Source: Candidatus Woesearchaeota archaeon
Lineage (GTDB): Archaea > Nanobdellota > Nanobdellia > UBA10117 > WJKY01
NCBI GenBank assembly: GCA_014728835.1
Contig: WJKY01000070.1
Coordinates: 1 to 9,281, forward strand
Direction of reading: 5' to 3'
Length of the DNA: 9,281 nucleotides
The position numbers and the translations under genes are program-made. Every line of letters starts with the position of its first letter. The stretch's first letter is position 1. The notes beneath the pieces were generated by a model, which had not been told where the DNA came from, ran no database searches, and saw only the letters and a list, made by a program, of their open reading frames with translations. This document shows positions 5,351 to 9,281 of the stretch, piece by piece.

Positions 5351-5785
5351 TTATTTGCCACCTTTAACATAATTAAGTAATTGCTTAATCGTAATATAAT
5401 TTTGCGTCTTAAGATTATCTACTGATGCGCCTTTTATTGTTTCTATTTTTTCTTTCTTGAGAGTTTCTGGTATGCTGACGTAGCATTTGATATTTGAATA
5501 TGCTTTCCTGCCTCTGCTTTGTTCTGACCAGTGTTTTTTCGGAAGCATTCCCCGGATTGTTCGCTTCACATATCTATCAGCGCGCTTTGGAATAAATGGT
5601 CCTGCCCTTGTTCCGCTTCTTCTATCTAGTTTTTTCTTGTATTCTTTCCAAGTAATTTCTGGTTTTCCACTGATTATTGCTTTTTCGCAATTAACAACAG
5701 CTATTTTTTCTCCTTGCAGAGCTAGTTTGGCAATGCGCGTTGCCATTCTTCCTAATATTAAACCAGATGCGTCAATTACCTTCAT
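5351..5785 (-). CDS. rpl13: Large subunit ribosomal protein L13 (uL13)
   Basis: A 144-residue protein of normal archaeal length. The N-terminal KVIDASGLILGRMATRIAKL and the VVNCEKAIISGKPEI stretch (about 30-44) are typical of uL13, as is RGMLPKK at 78-84. The frame is open eight codons further, but ATG 5785 is the right start: it begins the conserved domain, has AGGAG about ten bases upstream and overlaps the preceding stop as ATGA. L13 is an early-assembling protein of the large subunit. Its last codons contain the GGTGG sequence that would serve the upstream copy of the rps9 start at 5341. Confidence 0.95.
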   Translation of the reverse strand: MKVIDASGLILGRMATRIAKLALQGEKIAVVNCEKAIISGKPEITWKEYKKKLDRRSGTRAGPFIPKRADRYVKRTIRGMLPKKHWSEQSRGRKAYSNIKCYVSIPETLKKEKIETIKGASVDNLKTQNYITIKQLLNYVKGGK

Positions 5786-6054
5786 TTGTAAATCTCCTGT
5801 ACAACACAATATATATTTACGATTTTAGTTCCTGGATTATGTTTAATTTCAGTTACTGTAGCTTTAAAATAATCTTCTTGTGTGCCTAAATTTTTTACGA
5901 TAAATTCTTTTGTATTTGGTATATCCTTTTCCTCTAACGATATACTTAATGGTTTTTTGCCAGTTTTTGAATTTATTATTTCTCCTTTCTTTGGAGGTTT
6001 AATTAGTAATACATCCAACGTCTTTGATTGCTCTTTATTAATTACAGCTGTCAT
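5782..6054 (-). CDS. Unrecognised 90-residue protein inside the ribosomal operon
   Basis: No family recognised. The gene is locked into the operon: its ATG overlaps the rpl18e stop and its TGA overlaps the rpl13 start, both as ATGA. The protein has no membrane segment or cysteine pair (one Cys near the end) and alternates short strand-like pieces (TLDVLLIKPP, EFIVKNL, FKATVTEI, TKIVNIYCVVQEIY), so a small beta-rich fold is likely. In the usual archaeal order L18e is followed directly by L13, making this an extra gene. A lineage-specific ribosome- or polymerase-linked protein is a reasonable guess from the coupling alone. Confidence 0.75.
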   Translation of the reverse strand: MTAVINKEQSKTLDVLLIKPPKKGEIINSKTGKKPLSISLEEKDIPNTKEFIVKNLGTQEDYFKATVTEIKHNPGTKIVNIYCVVQEIYK

Positions 6055-6401
6055 CCTATTAACCTCACCTTTGTTCCTTTTGGGTTTTTTTCTAATAATT
6101 GTTTGAGTGTTATTGCTTTGCCGCCAGCTGCTTTGATTTTTTCTTCTGCAGCTTTAGAAAATTGCCAGGCAGCGATTGTGATTTTTTTATCTAAAGTTCC
6201 AGCTGAAAGTACTTTTCCTGGAACTACTATTGTTTCGCCAGCTTTAGCATGGCGATTAACACGGGAAAGATTTACAGCGCGTCTGTTACGAGTTGATTTT
6301 TGTAAATCTTTTGCTATTCGTTTCCAGATTTTTGCTTTCTGCTTTCTAAGTTCGCGAATTTCTGCTCGCAATACTGGATTTGTCGGTCCTGTTTTTCTCA
6401 T
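6051..6401 (-). CDS. rpl18e: Large subunit ribosomal protein L18e (eL18)
   Basis: A 116-residue protein of usual archaeal length, found only in archaea and eukaryotes. It begins RKTGPTNP, continues with IWKRIAKDLQKSTRNRRAVNLSRVNRHAK (about 25-53) and a VVPGKVLSAGTLDKKITIAAWQFS core, and ends NPKGTKVRL. The ATG at 6401 follows AGAGG at 6412-6408, and this ribosome site lies directly behind palindromic insert B, so the present translation signal was apparently brought or remodelled by the insertion. An ACAGGACC copy of codons 4-6 stands before the insert (6469-6462), suggesting the original start overlapped the rpoD stop. It is translationally coupled to the 90-residue ORF downstream. Confidence 0.94.
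   Translation of the reverse strand: MRKTGPTNPVLRAEIRELRKQKAKIWKRIAKDLQKSTRNRRAVNLSRVNRHAKAGETIVVPGKVLSAGTLDKKITIAAWQFSKAAEEKIKAAGGKAITLKQLLEKNPKGTKVRLIG
6385..6392 (-). repeat. Direct repeat ACAGGACC inside rpl18e
   Basis: Codons 4-6 of rpl18e carry ACAGGACC, repeated exactly at 6462-6469 on the other side of palindromic insert B (offset 77 bases). The flanking A-rich sequence is also similar. This looks like a duplicated target or duplicated gene start. Confidence 0.6.
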
Positions 6402-6413
6402 TATTTATCCTCT

Positions 6414-6460
6414 GTGTATTCAGATTCTGAATACACTCGCTGACGTCTGCAGCGGCAGAC
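6414..6460 (-). repeat. Palindromic insert B (two hairpins) between rpoD and rpl18e
   Basis: On the minus strand hairpin 1 is GTCTGC-CGCT-GCAGAC (6460-6445), the linker GTCAGCGA, and hairpin 2 GTGTATTCAG-AAT-CTGAATACAC (6436-6414), ten perfect pairs. The loop CGCT, a nearly identical linker and the GTAT...ATAC-ACA frame recur in the tRNA-Ser intron at 8967-8892. GAGTGTATTCAG also recurs exactly in insert C. The stretch fills almost all of the 74-base rpoD-rpl18e gap. Confidence 0.8.
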
Positions 6461-6461
6461 T

Positions 6462-6469
6462 GGTCCTGT
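6462..6469 (-). repeat. Upstream copy of direct repeat ACAGGACC
   Basis: Exact partner of 6385-6392, lying six bases after the rpoD stop and two bases before hairpin 1 of insert B. The surrounding bases resemble a decayed rpl18e start without its ATG. Confidence 0.6.
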
Positions 6470-6475
6470 AGTTTT

Positions 6476-7246
6476 TTATCTTATTTTTAGCCCGTTGATT
6501 TGTTTTTTAAGTATTTTGCTGGCGTTAGTAAGCATAGCTTTTGGACTTAGTTGTCCCCAACTTTCAATTGTAAATATAAATTTTCCTTCTTCACTACCTA
6601 CATTAATAGTACCTTTTGTTTCATCTACACAAGCCATACAAAGATTACAATCTAATATATTCTCAGCAACTAATCTATCGCCACTTGTTTTGTAAACATT
6701 TCGTGGACAGAGTTTTACGATCTTTTCTGGAGTTTTTATATCTTTTTGACCAATGTAAATTGATGGATATCTCTGATAAAAAGCTAAACCTGAACTCCAT
6801 TTAGAATGTTCTTTTCCTTTACCTAACGTAGCTGTTGCCTCAAATTCCAATTCTTGATTTTTTAATAATTTAACAATTGGCATATCTGGATAAACAGGTT
6901 TTACTGACTTATCTTTAAATTTCAAATCTTTTGCTAATACAGTTGCAGGACCTTTTACTTTTAATTTCGCTTTTGTTTGACATCTAGCGCATCCTTTGCC
7001 CTTACACTTACATTCATCTGGCAAAGTATATCCTTTTGCACCTTTTAATGGAATTAATCCCACTCTATGTGCAACAATTTCATCATACAAAGCAGATGAG
7101 TTTTTAGTAAAGTAAACATCTTCAATAGCAAGTACTGGAACTTCAAAAGAAATTGCTCTTCTCAAAGCATTTGCCAGTTCAGGAGTTGCTTTACTTAAAA
7201 CAAATTTTACTTTATTATCTGATTTTTTTAATATTTTAATTGCCAT
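6476..7246 (-). CDS. rpoD: DNA-directed RNA polymerase subunit D (Rpo3) with iron-sulphur cluster domain
   Basis: A 256-residue protein equivalent to bacterial alpha/eukaryotic Rpb3. The dimerisation domain starts with FVLSKATPELANALRRAISF and includes EDVYFTKNSSALYDEIVAHR and GLIPL. A cysteine group at 79, 81, 86 and 89 (CKCKGKGCARC) looks like a small zinc site. Residues 180-206 carry Cys180 in LCPRNVY and CNLCMAC (200, 203, 206), the ligand set of the ferredoxin-like 4Fe-4S domain found in many archaeal Rpo3 proteins. The open frame extends 24 codons upstream over rps11, but ATG 7246 starts the conserved MAIKIL and lies one base after the rps11 stop, with AGGAG about 11 bases upstream in the rps11 tail. 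Rpo3 pairs with Rpo11 and contacts Rpo10, encoded at 1662-1859. Confidence 0.95.
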   Translation of the reverse strand: MAIKILKKSDNKVKFVLSKATPELANALRRAISFEVPVLAIEDVYFTKNSSALYDEIVAHRVGLIPLKGAKGYTLPDECKCKGKGCARCQTKAKLKVKGPATVLAKDLKFKDKSVKPVYPDMPIVKLLKNQELEFEATATLGKGKEHSKWSSGLAFYQRYPSIYIGQKDIKTPEKIVKLCPRNVYKTSGDRLVAENILDCNLCMACVDETKGTINVGSEEGKFIFTIESWGQLSPKAMLTNASKILKKQINGLKIR

Positions 7247-7247
7247 T

Positions 7248-7643
7248 TTATACTCTCCTACCTCTTCTACCACCTTTTTTTCTGCAACCTCCATGCGGAA
7301 TTGGAGTAACATCATCAATTTCTAATATTCGCATGCCAGCTCTTGTTAAAGCTCTTATTGCTGGCTGAGCACCTGGTCCTGGATAGCGGGCCCCATTATG
7401 ACCTCCTTGCGCTCTTATTTTTATATATAATTTAGTGACACCTTTTTCTTTTGCTTCGCTAGCAACTTTTTTGGCAGCTCTCATCGCTGCAGTAGATGAA
7501 GATTTTAATCTGTCTGCGCGAACCATTTGTCCGCCTGAACCAAAAGCAATAGTTTCGGACCCTGTTAAATCAGTAATATGAATAATAGTATTATTATATG
7601 ATGCATATATTCTAGCTATTCCTATTTTTGATTTTTTTGCCAT
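7248..7643 (-). CDS. rps11: Small subunit ribosomal protein S11 (uS11)
   Basis: A 131-residue protein of standard archaeal length. It shows GIARIYASYNNTIIHITDLTG near the start, SSSTAAMRAAKKVASEA in the middle, IRAQGGHNGARYPGPGAQPA at about 77-96 and the strongly conserved tail DVTPIPHGGCRKKGGRRGRR. S11 sits on the platform of the small subunit near the mRNA exit path. The ATG overlaps the rps4 stop by one base (TAATG) and there is no strong Shine-Dalgarno sequence, so it probably relies on coupled translation from rps4. The rpoD ATG follows one base after its stop. Nothing unusual in the protein itself. Confidence 0.97.
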   Translation of the reverse strand: MAKKSKIGIARIYASYNNTIIHITDLTGSETIAFGSGGQMVRADRLKSSSTAAMRAAKKVASEAKEKGVTKLYIKIRAQGGHNGARYPGPGAQPAIRALTRAGMRILEIDDVTPIPHGGCRKKGGRRGRRV

Positions 7644-8293
7644 TATCCACTTGTAGACGCAGCAGAAGATTTAGCTTCTGATTGCGTTTTTACCTCCACC
7701 ATTTTTTCAGATTCTTCTTTTGATTTTCTTGGGATTTCTTCTTTTTTAATTTGTTTTGGTGTGAATGCAAAGCCAGATACAAATCCAAGTTTATCATTGG
7801 CTTTTACAAAATATGAAGGTGAAGACATTTTTTTCCCGTTCACAGTAACTTTTCTGTGAACTATTAATTGTCTTGCATGCTTTGGAGTATGCGCCATACC
7901 TTTTTTGTATAATGCTGTTTGAAGTCTTCGTTCAAGAATATTGTGTACTGTAAGTTCCAGAACATCATCTAAATCAGCATCATCTGGTAAAACCCCTAAT
8001 CTGTTTAATTTAGTTAAAAGAATTTTTTCAGCTATTTCTCGTTCTTTTTCAGTTAAACTTGCTATTTTTTTAGCTTGTGTCTGCCAATTATTTAATTTTT
8101 CTTCAGCTCTCCAAACTTCTTTCTTTTTCTTTAAACCATATTCTTTGATAAGTTGATTTTCTTCTTTGATTCTATCAGCTTCCCAAGGATGCCTTGGTGG
8201 CGTAAATTTTTTCCTTTGAAAACGTGGATGTCCCAAAGCTGTAAAATCAGCTTGCACTTTCAGCGTATTCAGTAAACTGAATACACTCAACAA
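7643..8293 (-). CDS. rps4: Small subunit ribosomal protein S4 (uS4) with insert-encoded N-terminal extension
   Basis: The conserved protein begins GHPRFQRKKFTPPRHPW, and the S4 RNA-binding domain reads ERRLQTALYKKGMAHTPKHA and continues to VTVNGKKMSSPSYFV; the tail is low-complexity (Ser/Lys/Glu/Ala). Archaeal uS4 normally starts right at the GxPxFxRKK motif. Here a TTG stands there (8236-8234) but has no ribosome site. AGGAGG lies far upstream at 8304-8299, five bases before another TTG at 8293, in frame with the rest (a second TTG follows directly). Reading from 8293 adds 19 residues, encoded by palindromic insert C. Removing the insert between its ACAGCTT direct repeats would put AGGAGG six bases from TTG 8236, presumably the ancestral start. 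The product is 216 residues (197 without the extension). Confidence 0.93.
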   Translation of the reverse strand: MLSVFSLLNTLKVQADFTALGHPRFQRKKFTPPRHPWEADRIKEENQLIKEYGLKKKKEVWRAEEKLNNWQTQAKKIASLTEKEREIAEKILLTKLNRLGVLPDDADLDDVLELTVHNILERRLQTALYKKGMAHTPKHARQLIVHRKVTVNGKKMSSPSYFVKANDKLGFVSGFAFTPKQIKKEEIPRKSKEESEKMVEVKTQSEAKSSAASTSG

Positions 8294-8297
8294 GCTG
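8248..8297 (-). repeat. Palindromic insert C at the start of rps4
   Basis: An outer stem CAGCTTG/CAAGCTG (8297-8291 with 8254-8248) encloses a perfect hairpin GTATTCAG-TTTA-CTGAATAC (8284-8265). GAGTGTATTCAG is shared exactly with insert B. The direct repeat ACAGCTT flanks the insert at 8298-8292 and 8242-8236. The in-frame TTG start of rps4 at 8293 lies in the outer stem, so folding could reduce S4 initiation. Confidence 0.7.
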
Positions 8298-8328
8298 TCC
8301 TCCTGTTATTATTTTTTGATTGTTCATT

Positions 8329-8802
8329 TTATTTTTTACCTGATTTTTTCTTTCTTTTAACTCCAAGAGTAGTTCCTGTTCTACCACTTGTTCTTGTTCT
8401 TTGACCTCTTACTCTTTTGCCTTGAAAATGTCTTATTCCTCTATAACATCTTAATTTTTTCAAGAAACGAATATCAAAATCTTTTCTTAGTTTTAGGTCT
8501 GCAGATATAAGATGTTTATCTTCGCCTGTATCTATATCTTTTCTTCGATTTAACAGCCAGGCGGGAATTTTATATTTGCCTGGGTTTCGCATGCATTCTT
8601 CAATCTTTTTCATCTGTTCAGGTGATATATTTCCAATCTTTCCTCTTTTATTTAGATCTAAAACTTCGCAAACTGCGTTTGCAAACATGAAATCTGAACC
8701 TCTAACTTTTGTTAGAGCTAATAAAATAGAAGTATGTCCTGAGACATCTTTATCTACAACTCTTACAATATCTCTGAAATTTTTGGATTTGGTTTCTTCC
8801 AT
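8329..8802 (-). CDS. rps13: Small subunit ribosomal protein S13 (uS13)
   Basis: First protein gene of the operon; 157 residues, normal for archaea. It has FRDIVRVVDKDVSGHTSILLALTKVRG at about 9-35, a helix-turn region (GKIGNISPEQMKKIEECM), and the basic tail RCYRGIRHFQGKRVRGQRTRTSGRTG that contacts tRNA and the 16S rRNA head. The ATG at 8802 has no clear Shine-Dalgarno sequence; two TATA-like elements lie 35-65 bases upstream, between it and the tRNA-Ser gene. The stop at 8329 is followed by 35 bases before the rps4 start. Confidence 0.96.
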   Translation of the reverse strand: MEETKSKNFRDIVRVVDKDVSGHTSILLALTKVRGSDFMFANAVCEVLDLNKRGKIGNISPEQMKKIEECMRNPGKYKIPAWLLNRRKDIDTGEDKHLISADLKLRKDFDIRFLKKLRCYRGIRHFQGKRVRGQRTRTSGRTGTTLGVKRKKKSGKK

Positions 8803-8836
8803 GTTTTTTGCCTAGTACAGCAACCCCTTCAATTAC

Positions 8837-8867
8837 TAAATATAGCGTGACGTGTGCCTTTTTAAAA
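8837..8867 (-). promoter_or_regulatory. Candidate promoter region of the S13 operon
   Basis: Two TATA-like elements occur on the minus strand, TTTTAAAAA (8867-8859) and TATATTTA (8844-8837). The second would give a transcript starting about 10-15 bases before the S13 ATG. The operon might instead be read through from the tRNA-Ser promoter. Confidence 0.35.
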
Positions 8868-8891
8868 GTTGTGTTAGCGCCGGGAGTGGGA

Positions 8892-8967
8892 CTTTCAAAT
8901 CCGTTGGCTGAAAAGCCAATTGTGTATCGCTTTGCGATACGCACGCTCACGTCCGGAGCGCCGGACT
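8892..8967 (-). other. tRNA-Ser intron 2, T-loop position 59/60
   Basis: A 76-base insert between A59 (8968) and T60 (8891). Splicing here restores TTCAAAT. The flanks fit a bulge-helix-bulge: TTCA (8973-8970) pairs with TGAA (8897-8894), leaving bulge AGT on the 3' side and about AAA on the 5' side, each cut after its second base. TCCG/CGGA can pair inside but competes with hairpin 1. The interior is the three-hairpin element D. Confidence 0.75.
8904..8966 (-). repeat. Palindromic element D (three hairpins) inside tRNA-Ser intron 2
   Basis: Hairpin 1 is GTCCGG-CGCT-CCGGAC (8966-8951), linker GTGAGCGTGC, hairpin 2 GTATCGC-AAA-GCGATAC (8940-8924), then ACA and hairpin 3 TTGGCT-TTTC-AGCCAA (8919-8904). 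Insert B has the same hairpin 1 loop, a linker differing at three positions (GTCAGCGAGT) and the same hairpin 2 ends; insert A has all three hairpins in the same order. Confidence 0.7.
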
Positions 8968-8999
8968 TTTGAACCCACATATCCCGAAGGAAACAAGCT

Positions 9000-9082
9000 T
9001 TTTGTTGCGTTGAAACCGCGACCGGCTAAGTGCACTTGGCATAGCCAATGTGCGCTCAAAGTGCCAGCTGATTTCGCAGCTG
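9000..9082 (-). other. tRNA-Ser intron 1, anticodon-loop position 37/38
   Basis: An 83-base insert at the canonical archaeal intron position, between A37 (9083) and A38 (8999). It folds into CAGCTG-CGAAAT-CAGCTG, then GCAC(A)TTGGC-TAT-GCCAA-GTGC, then a GTCGCG/CGCAAC stem with one mismatch. The bulge-helix-bulge at the junction is weak by eye: the bases that should pair with CTGG read ACAA, giving two of four pairs, so the exact ends are less certain than those of intron 2. Confidence 0.7.
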
Positions 9083-9145
9083 TTCCAGGCTTGCGCAGTA
9101 CCAGATTGTGCCATCCCGGCAATATTAAGAAAATTAGAATTCTGC

Positions 9146-9154
9146 TTTAAAAAA
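9146..9154 (-). promoter_or_regulatory. TATA box of the tRNA-Ser gene
   Basis: AGCTTTTTTAAAGC on the minus strand is centred 30 bases before the tRNA 5' end, the right place for transcription to start a few bases ahead of the mature tRNA. It lies just after the stop of the Trm112-like gene. Confidence 0.6.
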
Positions 9155-9161
9155 GCTACTA

Positions 9162-9281
9162 TTAGCCTTTCCAGCCATTTTTTCTGCTGCGCTCTTTGTC
9201 TTTTTTATCTTGCTGTTCTGGCGGCAGTAAAATCGGTATGCCATCTTTTATTGGATAAATAAAATGGCATTTAGTACAAGT
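9162..9281 (-). CDS. Trm112-like small zinc-binding protein, C-terminal part only
   Basis: The last 39 codons of a gene whose beginning lies beyond the window. The residues CTKCHFIYPIKDGIPILLPPE match the C-terminal CxxC and the YPIxDGIPxLLP signature of the Trm112/YcaR-like family, followed by a charged tail ending in NGWKG. Trm112 is a small partner that stabilises and activates several tRNA, rRNA and release-factor methyltransferases in eukaryotes and archaea. The stop TAA at 9164-9162 comes eight bases before the tRNA-Ser TATA box. Only this motif is visible, so a related zinc-ribbon protein cannot be fully excluded. Confidence 0.75.
   Translation of the reverse strand, partial: TCTKCHFIYPIKDGIPILLPPEQQDKKDKERSRKNGWKG

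Larger units (their letters stand above)
8878..9120 (-). tRNA. tRNA-Ser (anticodon GGA), interrupted by two introns
   Basis: The minus strand has a 7-pair acceptor stem GCCGGGA (9120-9114) with TCCCGGC (8885-8879), discriminator G73 at 8878 and no encoded CCA. The D arm GCA/TGC holds the invariant GG (loop AATCTGGTA) and A14/A21. The anticodon stem CAAGC (9093-9089) pairs only with GCTTG at 8998-8994, so an intron follows A37. The anticodon loop is CTGGAAA with GGA. A long variable arm (TCC-TTCG-GGA stem) and G73 both fit serine. The T stem GTGGG (8978-8974) pairs with CCCAC at 8890-8886, far away, implying a second intron in the T loop. Removing 9082-9000 and 8967-8892 leaves 84 bases with a perfect T loop TTCAAAT. 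Exact splice points are inferred. Confidence 0.88.

Noticed and set aside
7247..7318. A 24-residue N-terminal extension of RpoD overlapping rps11
   Set aside because: It is out-of-frame rps11 sequence; the conserved Rpo3 start MAIKIL at 7246 follows the rps11 stop by one base.
8247..8327. A 26-codon ORF from ATG 8327 just after the S13 stop, crossing the rps4 start
   Set aside because: It has no ribosome site, contains the rps4 AGGAGG within itself and is out of frame with S4; it looks incidental.
8895..9262. Several 70-76-codon open frames on both strands over the tRNA region
   Set aside because: They cover the tRNA-Ser gene and its introns, have no ribosome sites or family features, and are explained by the GC-richer RNA gene being poor in stops.

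Overview
The window looks like a piece of an AT-rich archaeal chromosome, most likely a small-genome DPANN lineage such as Woesearchaeota or Pacearchaeota. The domain is clear: TFE, Rpo3 (RpoD), Rpo10 (RpoN), L18e, an archaeal S13-S4-S11-Rpo3-L18e-L13-S9 gene order, TATA-type promoters and a tRNA-Ser with introns and no encoded CCA. The phylum is an inference from protein style and base composition.

Layout. Positions 1-2187 (minus strand) hold, in transcription order, a possible 28-residue membrane peptide, an 82-residue membrane protein, rpoN, a site-2 (M50) metalloprotease behind its own TATA box, and the N-terminal part of TFE alpha, cut by the window edge. Positions about 2270-4828 (plus strand) are a compact six-gene island of unrecognised proteins. 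It has one TATA box, strong GGAGG ribosome sites and almost no spacing. It includes a 45-residue AbrB/MazE-type DNA-binding protein and two proteins with TPR-like helical repeats. The island lies between rps9 and rpoN, which are normally neighbours in archaea, and its last gene overlaps the end of rps9 tail to tail by 10 bases. Positions 4819-8802 (minus strand) are the ribosomal protein/RNA polymerase operon S13-S4-S11-Rpo3-L18e-(unknown 90 residues)-L13-S9. Positions 8878-9120 (minus) hold a tRNA-Ser(GGA) gene with two apparent introns. The window ends in the C-terminus of a Trm112-like protein.

The most interesting signal is a family of short, GC-richer palindromic inserts within the AT-rich ribosomal operon. 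One lies before rps9, one before rpl18e and one at the start of rps4, and a closely similar structure forms the T-loop intron of the tRNA-Ser. Copies share a hairpin with loop CGCT, a linker like GTSAGCGWGY, a second hairpin beginning GTAT and ending ATAC, and a following ACA; some carry a third hairpin. All three protein-gene copies sit exactly at translation starts and are flanked by direct repeats (27 bases with 2 mismatches, 8 bases, 7 bases). The genes appear to have survived by duplicating their 5' end or by reading through the insert in frame. This resembles, by analogy only, the Rickettsia palindromic elements that invade coding and RNA genes.

The operon genes form the ribosome (S13, S4, S11, S9 of the small subunit; L18e, L13 of the large) and RNA polymerase (Rpo3, Rpo10), with TFE as an initiation factor: a standard archaeal information-processing block. 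The island shows no visible link to that work and looks like an acquired or lineage-specific cassette.
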